Positions 7,985 through 14,451 of a DNA stretch of 45,209 nt are shown here, one piece after another. The position numbers and the translations under genes were made by a program. The DNA lies in contig JAEIOG010000037.1 of assembly GCA_016342495.1 (NCBI GenBank), forward strand, positions 1-45,209, read 5' to 3'. A model generated the notes under the pieces. It saw nothing but the letters and a program-made list of their open reading frames with translations, was not told the origin of the DNA and ran no database searches. Numbering within the stretch: position 1 is the stretch's first letter; each line of letters opens with the position of its first letter. The DNA is from Phycisphaerae bacterium. GTDB lineage: Bacteria > Planctomycetota > Phycisphaerae > Sedimentisphaerales > SM23-30.

Positions 7985-8882
7985 TGTTTTCTGGCTTTGT
8001 GCATATAATGATAATTCTATCCTGACATATGATGACTTTATAGCAATATCAAAGCCGGTAAGGGATATATTGTTAAATACAGGACTATTTAGACAGGGGC
8101 CAAGCTCAAGCTCAGTTGAATGTGACAGCTGTGATGCTGGCCATATTGAAGAAGTTATCCAGAAGGATTATCCTGATGGTAAGCGGCGTTTTTTTATTCC
8201 ATGCCCGCATTGTATTAGTGTTCAAATTGCTCCTGAAAGACTGCAACAGTGGATTCCAGATTATCAAAAAGCAGCCGAGCTGTTATATCAGTCTTTGGAT
8301 TGTAAAGGAAGTTCCCAGACAATCCTGCCGAATCTACTTTGGAATATAGGAAGGGCAGCATTAGCTGGTCAATCTCGTCCGGTTTGGCTGGCTAGAGTTA
8401 TTAATGCTGAAGTAAGGCATTATTTACCTTCTGGCAAGCAGCCGCTACTGTTTGTCATTTTTCCGCAGCAATATAGAGTGGATAATTTTGACCCTGACCG
8501 TATATTTCAGATGAGTGAGCTTACAAGTCTCTCCGATGGGCAACTTCGATTTGATGTAGACGCTGTTGAAAGCCAGCTGGGGTATTTGATCGCAACTGGC
8601 CAGTCTGCCTGTAAAGCCCCTCGAAAAGATGCCAAAAGGGCATCGGTGATAAAAGCTGCCAAGCATGAATTGCATAATCATATTCTTTCAATGAAGAGCC
8701 TGCTGGCTAACTCTGATGATATTTTGCCCCGCTTTAGTCAGCGGGACCTTGCCCGGCGTCTGGGTGAATCAGAACCTATGATTTCCAGGATTCTTAAAGA
8801 ACCAGATGAGCTGCTTGGCATTCTCTGGAAAACAGTTAATGATGAATATATGATTCGCCAATATCGTCGTAAATCCGGCTGA
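7968..8882 (+). CDS. Zinc-ribbon and helix-turn-helix protein, putative regulator
   Basis: A 304-aa protein with a four-cysteine zinc ribbon near the N-terminus (CDSCDAGH about residue 46, and CPHC about residue 75). A C-terminal helix-turn-helix reads FSQRDLARRLGESEPMISRI (about 263-282). The architecture suggests a DNA-binding regulator coupled to the preceding gene, with which it overlaps by 17 nt. The TTG start is accepted because AAGGAG lies nine bases upstream and no better start exists. No CI-like repressor is otherwise visible between the integrase and replication genes, so this pair is a candidate for lysogeny control. Confidence 0.55.
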   Translation: MTDPLNVFWLCAYNDNSILTYDDFIAISKPVRDILLNTGLFRQGPSSSSVECDSCDAGHIEEVIQKDYPDGKRRFFIPCPHCISVQIAPERLQQWIPDYQKAAELLYQSLDCKGSSQTILPNLLWNIGRAALAGQSRPVWLARVINAEVRHYLPSGKQPLLFVIFPQQYRVDNFDPDRIFQMSELTSLSDGQLRFDVDAVESQLGYLIATGQSACKAPRKDAKRASVIKAAKHELHNHILSMKSLLANSDDILPRFSQRDLARRLGESEPMISRILKEPDELLGILWKTVNDEYMIRQYRRKSG

Positions 8883-8905
8883 TAATATAATACCCTATAC
8901 TGCAG

Positions 8906-8942
8906 ACGCAATTACCAATAAAACGGTATTTGCGTTTTTTTT
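8906..8942 (+). terminator. Rho-independent terminator
   Basis: ACGCAATTACC (8906-8916) pairs with GGTATTTGCGT (8925-8935), with one mismatch and an 8-nt loop, and is followed at once by a run of eight Ts. It lies 24 nt after the stop of the HTH gene and closes the transcript that begins near 6462. Confidence 0.88.
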
Positions 8943-8975
8943 ATGCCCACATTTTCAGGTCAAAATTATATGAAA

Positions 8976-9088
8976 ATTTCACTTGCCGCTGTTTGCTGAA
9001 ATCTAAATTAAAAATATTTATTTTATAAATCACTATTAGTAAAGCACTTATAGCTACGAAATAATTTCACATCGCTATTTGCTGAAAT
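8976..9088. promoter_or_regulatory. Twin operator-like palindromes upstream of the sigma gene
   Basis: Two related sites, 8976-9002 and 9064-9088, both start ATTTCAC and end TTTGCTGAAAT, so each is an inverted repeat of ATTTCA with a similar GC-richer centre. Their starts are 88 bp apart. They lie between the terminator at 8942 and the sigma-factor gene at 9156, the natural place for a repressor to control entry into the lytic programme. No unambiguous -35/-10 pair was seen between them. Confidence 0.5.
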
Positions 9089-9155
9089 TTTCCATCAGGC
9101 TGAAAGCCCAGGTAAATTGCCAGGGCAAAACAATGCCTTCTATGGAGATATCCTA

Positions 9156-9746
9156 ATGGATAAAAACAGCACTCTTGATTCTTATATCAAAACTACTATT
9201 GAAATTACTGCCAGAAAACTTATCGGAAAATGCGGGATTACCCGGGATGATCTGGAAGATATCCAATCAGAAATGATGCTCGATGTAATTCGACGTATAC
9301 CCAAACATGATAATCTGCGCTGGTCAATTAAGACCTTTATTCCGCATATTGTCAATCGTAAGGCTTTTCAGATTCTAAGGCATCAGCGTTGCAGTAAAAC
9401 CAGGATTCAACAATTATCACAATCCATGGACGCCCCACGGGGAAGTGAGTATTGTAAATTCAACATCAGTTTTCATGACATTATTACAGAGGATGCAGTA
9501 AAAAGTTCACGAGGAAATTCAACCAGGTCTGATATTGACCATGTGGATTTACGTCATGATATCCAGATTGCAATAAGACAGTTATCCCCTTTTCATCAAC
9601 AGTGCTGCTATGAAATTATGAACAGTCAGAGTATCGCTGAGGTCAGCCAAAAATTCTCCATGGTAAGAGGAACATTTTATGCACGGGTAATCAAGCCAAT
9701 TCGAGAGGTTTTCACCGAAGCTGATTTGAAAGAATATCTCATATAA
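9156..9746 (+). CDS. Phage-encoded sigma-70-like (ECF-type) sigma factor
   Basis: A 196-aa protein with two sigma-like regions. Region 2: GITRDDLEDIQSEMMLDVIR (about 28-47), followed by FIPHIVNRKAFQILRHQRC (about 62-80), the usual N-R-x8-R-R pattern. Region 4: DIQIAIRQLSPFHQQCCYEI, then SIAEVSQKFSMVRGTFYARV as helix-turn-helix (about 155-180). It has the ECF length with no region 1 or 3. The ATG at 9156 has GGAG eight bases upstream and is preferred to a TTG at 9117. It would redirect RNA polymerase. The conserved 57-bp element starts 3 nt after its stop codon and recurs twice more in the element, which makes those sites its likely targets. Confidence 0.78.
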   Translation: MDKNSTLDSYIKTTIEITARKLIGKCGITRDDLEDIQSEMMLDVIRRIPKHDNLRWSIKTFIPHIVNRKAFQILRHQRCSKTRIQQLSQSMDAPRGSEYCKFNISFHDIITEDAVKSSRGNSTRSDIDHVDLRHDIQIAIRQLSPFHQQCCYEIMNSQSIAEVSQKFSMVRGTFYARVIKPIREVFTEADLKEYLI

Positions 9747-9748
9747 TA

Positions 9749-9805
9749 AAAAAAAATGGTAAAAATTCTGACAGGTAAGGGTTTTGGTGAGTTAACAATA
9801 GATAT
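9749..9805 (+). promoter_or_regulatory. Conserved phage promoter element, copy B (towards recombination operon)
   Basis: This copy has the same 11-bp (AAATTCTGACA) and 25-bp (GTTTTGGTGAG...AATAGATAT) blocks as copies A and C, an identical A8 tract, and GGTAAGG in the variable 7-nt position. It begins 3 nt after the sigma gene stop. It ends 31 nt before an ATG at 9837 or 58 nt before the GTG at 9864 of the exonuclease gene. It would drive the recombination-replication genes. Confidence 0.72.
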
Positions 9806-9863
9806 AACCTGGAAAATTAAAAAAAAGTAAGTTTGAATGCTATTTCATGAAAGGAATACTAAA

Positions 9864-10709
9864 GTGCCTACTGAATATGAAAAAAATAATATTAATGAAT
9901 CATCCCGGATTCACATCGACATGGATGTATTAACAATCGAAATGGCAGATGATTATCATGCCAAGGCTACCGAATATATGAGCAGTCATCAGTTGATGGA
10001 TTTTATTAAGTGCCCATTGCTGTACTATAAAAAACGGGTAGGTTTAATTGAAGATAAGGATTCGCCATCATATTTTATGGGCCGAGCGGCTCATACCAGG
10101 ATTCTGGAAGGTCGAGACATTTATCAGCGTGACTATGCTGTAGGCGGGCCGATTAATCCTTCTACCGGTAAGGCTTATGGCCCATTAACCAAGAAGTTTG
10201 CTGATTGGCAGGCAGCTCAGGGTCGACCGGTGATTTCATCAGAACAGGCCCAAACAATTGAAAAGATGGCTTGCGGTATTGCTATGAATAGTGATGCTGT
10301 TGAATTGATCAGCTATGGCACCGCTGAAGGTGTAGTTAGAACTCCATATTGTGGATTAAATTGTCAGATTCGTATTGACTGGCTGCATCCTCATCAGGGA
10401 ATTGTTGATCTTAAAACCTGTGATGATCTTAACTGGTTTGAAGCTGATGCCAGACGATATCGATATCATAATCAATTGGCATTTTACCAGGCGGTATTAG
10501 CTACAGCTATTGGCCAGTATGTACCGGTGCATATTATCGCTATTGAAAAGAAAGAGCCATTTCGCTGTGGGCTCTGGAGACTAAGTGACCAGATGCTTAG
10601 TAATGCCAGAATAGAAAATGAAATGGCTATGGAATCAATCATATCCTGTTATGCAAATGATTATTGGCCCAGCGGCTATGAGGAAGTTCGAATCCTTGAC
10701 ATTTGCTGA
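9864..10709 (+). CDS. RecE-like exonuclease, PD-(D/E)XK superfamily (DUF3799-like)
   Basis: A 281-aa putative 5'-3' exonuclease that would produce single-stranded ends for recombination. Family marks in order: an HQLMDFIKCPLLYYKK motif near residue 45, GRAAHTRILE (about 74-83), the catalytic core IRIDWLHPHQ then IVDLKTCDD (about 170-191), and a YHNQLAFYQ motif (about 205-213) ending the nuclease fold. The GTG at 9864 with AAAGGA eight bases before it is preferred; an ATG at 9837 gives 290 aa. It is followed by a Sak4-like ATPase and a DUF669 protein, the usual phage recombination set. Confidence 0.8.
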   Translation: MPTEYEKNNINESSRIHIDMDVLTIEMADDYHAKATEYMSSHQLMDFIKCPLLYYKKRVGLIEDKDSPSYFMGRAAHTRILEGRDIYQRDYAVGGPINPSTGKAYGPLTKKFADWQAAQGRPVISSEQAQTIEKMACGIAMNSDAVELISYGTAEGVVRTPYCGLNCQIRIDWLHPHQGIVDLKTCDDLNWFEADARRYRYHNQLAFYQAVLATAIGQYVPVHIIAIEKKEPFRCGLWRLSDQMLSNARIENEMAMESIISCYANDYWPSGYEEVRILDIC

Positions 10710-10715
10710 TGTTTT

Positions 10716-10750
10716 AGTCTTCAGTTGTCAGTCTTTGGTCTTTAGAGATT
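10716..10750. repeat. Degenerate 7-bp repeat tract
   Basis: AGTCTTC, AGTTGTC, AGTCTTT, GGTCTTT and AGAGATT follow each other in exact 7-bp register just after the exonuclease stop. The periodicity and position after a stop codon resemble the TAGGCNN arrays in the structural operon, although the unit is different. Confidence 0.45.
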
Positions 10751-10807
10751 GAAACTGAAGGCTTATCTTAACTTATGAAATTTTAACCCAAGTATAAAGG
10801 AATAACT

Positions 10808-11509
10808 ATGTCTATTTTTGAAAAAGTATTAAATGAAAACAATATGCGAGCTCCCAAGGGGATAGTATACGGACCTCCTGGAGTCGGTAAAACTACATAT
10901 AGTTCAGGTTGTAATAATCCCATCATCGTGGATTGTGAAAATGGTGCAGCCCATGTCAGTTGTCAGCGGACACCATATCTGGCTAACTGGGACGAGATCC
11001 TGCCCTGGCTGGATGCCTTAGCTAATAGCGACCATGAATATGAAACGGTAGTTATCGATTCAATTGACTGGTTATTACGCCGCTTAGAAGAACGAGTCGC
11101 CGGTGTCAATGGTGATGCCCGCAATATGGATAATACCATGAACCGCAGCCATGGTGGCTATGGCAATGGCAAACAGGTATTACGTAACTATGTTTATCAG
11201 TATCTGCTGCCGACTTTAGATGCTATCGCTAATCGTGGAATAGCTGTGGTATTACTGGCCCATGCTTCACGCCGTACAATTACTACTATCGATGGTATTG
11301 TCATGGAAAAATCAGCACCTGAGATTCATCCGGATCTGATGAATACCATGATCGAATGGTCAGATTTTGTGGGAGCTGCCCGAATGAATAAAAATGAGCG
11401 TGAGCTTATCTTAAATGAAACCGGTCAGTTATTGGCAAAGAATCGTTATGGAATCAATGAAGTGCTGCCCTTGAACTGGGATGCGATGGTAGCGGCAATC
11501 TGTAAGTAA
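10808..11509 (+). CDS. Sak4-like RecA-fold ATPase (AAA_24)
   Basis: A 233-aa ATPase of the phage recombination type. Walker A is GPPGVGKTT (residues 22-30) and Walker B is VVIDSID (81-87). A later VVLLAHASRR is typical of the RecA-like core sensor strand. Sak4 proteins act as short RecA-like annealing proteins with a phage SSB and exonuclease, and that is exactly the neighbourhood here. The ATG follows AAAGGAATAACT. It could be a generic AAA_24 protein of unknown role, but the flanking exonuclease and DUF669 gene favour a recombination function. Confidence 0.8.
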   Translation: MSIFEKVLNENNMRAPKGIVYGPPGVGKTTYSSGCNNPIIVDCENGAAHVSCQRTPYLANWDEILPWLDALANSDHEYETVVIDSIDWLLRRLEERVAGVNGDARNMDNTMNRSHGGYGNGKQVLRNYVYQYLLPTLDAIANRGIAVVLLAHASRRTITTIDGIVMEKSAPEIHPDLMNTMIEWSDFVGAARMNKNERELILNETGQLLAKNRYGINEVLPLNWDAMVAAICK

Positions 11510-11645
11510 ATACCCAACACCCAAAGGGTGAACTTCTCTGGCAGAGCCAGTGTTAAAGGCACATATATTTAACCAAGAGCTTAACAGTAAAACTTAGTAT
11601 TACGAATAAACACGTTTAATAAACAATTTTTAGGAGAATTTTAAA

Positions 11646-12107
11646 ATGGCAAATCTAAATGGATTTAATGCAAACAATGTTGAACCGGATGCAGGCTTTG
11701 AACCAATACCAGCTGGAAAATATCCGGTGGTAATTACCAAAACTGAAATGAAGCCTACCAAAAACGGCGATGGCAGTTATCTGGAAATTGAACTTGCTGT
11801 TACCGAAGGTGAATTTCAAGGTCGCCTGGTATGGGACAGGCTTTGTCTTGATCATCCTAATCGTCAGACTGTCGAAATTGCCTGCAGTAAACTATCTGCG
11901 ATCTGTCGGGCCGTTGGTGTTATGGAGCCACAGGATTCTGTTGACCTGCATAATATACCGCTGGTGATTACTGTTAAGCTCAAAGAAAGAGAAGATAATG
12001 GCGATCTTACCAATGAAGTCAAAGGTTATGGTGAAAAAAGTTCACTTAAACCTCAAACACAGCCAGCTGGCAATACTGACAAAACTTCCCCGTGGAAGCG
12101 TTCTTAA
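11646..12107 (+). CDS. DUF669-family protein, putative phage single-stranded DNA-binding protein
   Basis: A 153-aa protein with the DUF669 pattern: NANNVEPDAGFEPIPAGKY near the start, then ITKTEMKPTKNGDGSYLEIE and WDRLCLDHPN, a beta-rich OB-like fold. The C-terminus is a flexible polar tail (KPQTQPAGNTDKTSPW). DUF669 genes regularly neighbour Sak4 ATPases and are thought to supply the SSB function. The ATG is preceded by TTAGGAGAATTTTAAA. It shares the operon with the exonuclease and ATPase. Confidence 0.8.
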   Translation: MANLNGFNANNVEPDAGFEPIPAGKYPVVITKTEMKPTKNGDGSYLEIELAVTEGEFQGRLVWDRLCLDHPNRQTVEIACSKLSAICRAVGVMEPQDSVDLHNIPLVITVKLKEREDNGDLTNEVKGYGEKSSLKPQTQPAGNTDKTSPWKRS

Positions 12108-12119
12108 AGAAAGGGTCAG

Positions 12120-12419
12120 ATGATAAATTGTAAAGCCAAAGGTTCTCGTCTGGAATTAAAGAGCATGAAGTTACTGCAGGCATCTGGCTATCAGTGTATC
12201 AAGTCTGCCGCTTCATTAGGTGTATTTGATATTATTGCAACGAATCGATTAGGTATTCGCTGCCTGCAGGTCAAAGCTAATAACTGGCCCGGGCCATCAG
12301 AGCGTGAGAATATGAAAGAGGCGGCAAGGTCATTACCTGTAAATGCCACCATTGAATGCTGGCGTTGGGATGATAATGCCCGCCAGCCATTAATTAAACA
12401 TATTGATGAATTTAAATAG
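12120..12419 (+). CDS. Holliday-junction-resolvase-like nuclease
   Basis: A 99-aa PD-(D/E)XK endonuclease of the Hjc/VRR-like type. The fold signature is visible: KGSRLELKSMKLLQASGYQC with the first acidic residue, SLGVFDIIATN with the catalytic Asp, and CLQVKAN with the catalytic Lys (Gln where Glu is common). The start ATG follows AAAGAAAGGGTCAG and lies 12 nt after the DUF669 gene. It probably resolves branched recombination or replication intermediates. Confidence 0.75.
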   Translation: MINCKAKGSRLELKSMKLLQASGYQCIKSAASLGVFDIIATNRLGIRCLQVKANNWPGPSERENMKEAARSLPVNATIECWRWDDNARQPLIKHIDEFK

Positions 12420-12442
12420 GATTTTAATAATCCTCAACACTG

Positions 12443-12485
12443 AGCTTTTAGTCTCCAGATTAATATGGCCTGGAGACTAAAAGCT
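12443..12485. repeat. Perfect 16-bp inverted repeat (hairpin)
   Basis: AGCTTTTAGTCTCCAG (12443-12458) and CTGGAGACTAAAAGCT (12470-12485) are perfect inverted copies around an 11-nt loop. They lie between the resolvase and the next gene. No T-run follows on either strand, so it is not a standard terminator. It may be an mRNA-processing or stabilising hairpin, or an inverted pair of 7-bp repeat units. Confidence 0.75.
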
Positions 12486-12503
12486 AATAAAACAGGAGTT
12501 TTT

Positions 12504-12743
12504 ATGGAATTTTTATTTGGAATGGTAGCCGGAGTGATAACAGTTTTTGTTATTAATGATATTAAAAATGATATTTCACCTCGGGTCAAAAACCCAGCCG
12601 GCCATGTTGATAATCTGGCTAAAAAAGCTGATAAGCATCTGGATAATCTTAAACAGACTAAAACCCAGATCACAGATATCAGTAATAAGGCCCGGCAAGC
12701 TGATGATGATGTAACCAGTAAGATCAAAGATCTAGCAAATTAA
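12504..12743 (+). CDS. Small membrane-anchored coiled-coil protein
   Basis: A 79-aa protein with an N-terminal membrane helix (MEFLFGMVAGVITVFVIN). A strongly charged helical region with repeated D/K/L heptads (HVDNLAKKADKHLDNLKQTK, about 34-53) probably forms a coiled coil. The start at 12504 is chosen because AGGAG lies five bases upstream; an upstream ATG at 12465 falls inside the inverted repeat. The function is not recognised. Its place between a resolvase and ParB-like genes suggests a replication-associated membrane factor, but this is speculative. Confidence 0.6.
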   Translation: MEFLFGMVAGVITVFVINDIKNDISPRVKNPAGHVDNLAKKADKHLDNLKQTKTQITDISNKARQADDDVTSKIKDLAN

Positions 12744-12761
12744 TATACAAACAGGAACAAT

Positions 12762-13487
12762 ATGAAAATAAAGAAGTTAAATATTGAAGATATTCGTATC
12801 GACGGCGGCACTCAACCCCGAGTTGAAATTGATGGCGATGTGGTCGCTGAGTATGTCGAGCTATTGGAAAACAAGGTTCAGTTGCCATCAATAACTGTCT
12901 TTTATGATGGGGTATGCTACTGGCTGGCTGATGGCTTCCATCGCTATTGGGCTAATATGAAAATTGGTAATGGCCAGATTGAAGCCGAAGTTGCTCAGGG
13001 CACTCAAAGAGATGCTGTTCTTTATTCTGTAGGTGCAAATGCCAGCCATGGCTTAAGGCGAACCAATCAGGATAAAGCCAAGGCTGTTGAAATACTGTTA
13101 AAAGATGACCAGTGGTTGCAATGGAGTAATTACGAAATTGCCCGGCGATGTGGAGTATCCCACGTAATGGTAAGTAAGCACAGGAATTCACTATTAACGG
13201 TTAATAGCGAAAGACCAAATGCCCGCACCTTTGTCAATAAAAATGGCAAGACGACGACGATGGATACTACCAATATTGGCAAAAGTAATAATCGCAAAAA
13301 ATATGGTGGAATCAGTGATGATGCATTTGAGCCTGTGCGACAATGCAGTCAACTAAAAAAACGGGCAGCGGTGGAATTGCCCTATGAAGCTAATTATGCA
13401 GCTAATGCAATAATAAGTGCTATGGGCGAAGAGCTGGCATTTGAAATTGCAGAAGCTATTGTCTCAAAATTGAAAGGTAACAATTAA
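12762..13487 (+). CDS. ParB/Srx-fold protein
   Basis: A 241-aa protein with an N-terminal ParB-like domain: IRIDGGTQPR, then VCYWLADGFHRYWAN containing the DGFHR motif, and ANASHGLRRTNQDKAKAVEI (about 91-110). A helix-turn-helix-like NYEIARRCGVSHVMVSKHR follows (about 123-141). Such proteins are common beside phage replication genes and may be regulators or ParB-type nucleotide-using DNA-binding proteins. The ATG follows AACAGGAACAAT. It ends one base before the ATG of the next ParB-like gene. Confidence 0.75.
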   Translation: MKIKKLNIEDIRIDGGTQPRVEIDGDVVAEYVELLENKVQLPSITVFYDGVCYWLADGFHRYWANMKIGNGQIEAEVAQGTQRDAVLYSVGANASHGLRRTNQDKAKAVEILLKDDQWLQWSNYEIARRCGVSHVMVSKHRNSLLTVNSERPNARTFVNKNGKTTTMDTTNIGKSNNRKKYGGISDDAFEPVRQCSQLKKRAAVELPYEANYAANAIISAMGEELAFEIAEAIVSKLKGNN

Positions 13488-14311
13488 TGTCAATAACTAA
13501 TACCAAAACACTCAATAGTGTCATTATGAATGTCAGCCCGGTTCGAGCAAAAAACTGGCTGGAAAATGCGAACTCTAACAATCGCAGCTTATCTCAAGGT
13601 CATATCAATAAACTTGCCCGTGATATGACTAATGGTAAATGGAAGCTTACTCATGAAGCGATTGCCTTCGATCCCCATGGCGTGCTTTTAGATGGCCAGC
13701 ATCGTTTGTATGCTGTGATGAAATCGGGCAAGGATATAGAAATGGCAGTTACCTTTAATGTTCCTACTAATGCCTTAATGGCAATTGACTGTGGTAAGCC
13801 AAGGTCTGTCGTTGATATCCTCAAGCTCAGTAATGAAGATGGCTTCATTGACAAACGTCATTTATCAACACTTCGTGCGATTTTGGGCGGCTACTCGGTG
13901 GGCCCAGGCCTTACCGCCCAGGAAACTTCCAAAGAGCTCAATCAGCATCGTCAGGCGATAGATTTTTCAGTAAAGCATTTATCCAGCTGCAGTTGTCCTG
14001 GTATTTGTAATGCAACTACAAGAGCTGTTATTGCCCGGGCATGGTATAGCGTTGATATTGATAAGTTATCGCAATTTTGTAAGATTCTTACCAGCGGCAT
14101 TATAACTGGTAATAATCCTTCGGCCAGAGTGATGGTCTTGCTAAGACAGTTTTTAATGACTAGCACGGGATCTTCTTCAGCTCTCAGACGCGAGAAATAT
14201 GGCAAGACTCAGCGAGCCTTAAAGGCTTTTATCAGAGGTGAATCTCTTAAAAAACTTATGACTGCGACTAAGGAACTATTCCCTCTGCCAGAAGAAAGAC
14301 AGGGGCGCTAA
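13487..14311 (+). CDS. Phage protein with LLDGQHRL (ParB-like) motif
   Basis: A 274-aa protein with the signature FDPHGVLLDGQHRLYAVMKS (about residues 61-80), found in a family of phage replication-region proteins related to ParB/Srx domains. AIDCGKPRSVVDIL follows. The C-terminal half is alpha-helical and lacks recognisable motifs. It overlaps the preceding stop codon and is followed by a 1-nt overlap with a small membrane gene, so the block is tightly co-translated. The function of the family is unknown to me. Confidence 0.65.
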   Translation: MSITNTKTLNSVIMNVSPVRAKNWLENANSNNRSLSQGHINKLARDMTNGKWKLTHEAIAFDPHGVLLDGQHRLYAVMKSGKDIEMAVTFNVPTNALMAIDCGKPRSVVDILKLSNEDGFIDKRHLSTLRAILGGYSVGPGLTAQETSKELNQHRQAIDFSVKHLSSCSCPGICNATTRAVIARAWYSVDIDKLSQFCKILTSGIITGNNPSARVMVLLRQFLMTSTGSSSALRREKYGKTQRALKAFIRGESLKKLMTATKELFPLPEERQGR

Positions 14312-14451
14312 TGAAGTTTGAGAAATTATTTCCAACAATTCTTATTGTTCTGGATATTTGTGCGGCGGTGGGTTATCTGCCGTCGCACAACTGGAGGATG
14401 GTGGTTTACTGGCTGGCCGCTGCAATATTAACTACTTGTGTGACATGGTAA
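14311..14451 (+). CDS. Small membrane protein with YW motif, second copy
   Basis: A 46-aa peptide with two hydrophobic segments (FPTILIVLDICAAVGYL and YWLAAAILTTCVTW). Its ATG overlaps the stop of the preceding gene by one base, and its own stop abuts the helicase start. It is therefore embedded in the operon and very likely translated. The second half, NWRMVVYWLAAAILTTCVT, parallels GDLRKCIYWACGAGLNIAIT in the peptide at 6601. It may have two short transmembrane helices with the Arg at the turn. Role unknown. Confidence 0.62.
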   Translation: MKFEKLFPTILIVLDICAAVGYLPSHNWRMVVYWLAAAILTTCVTW

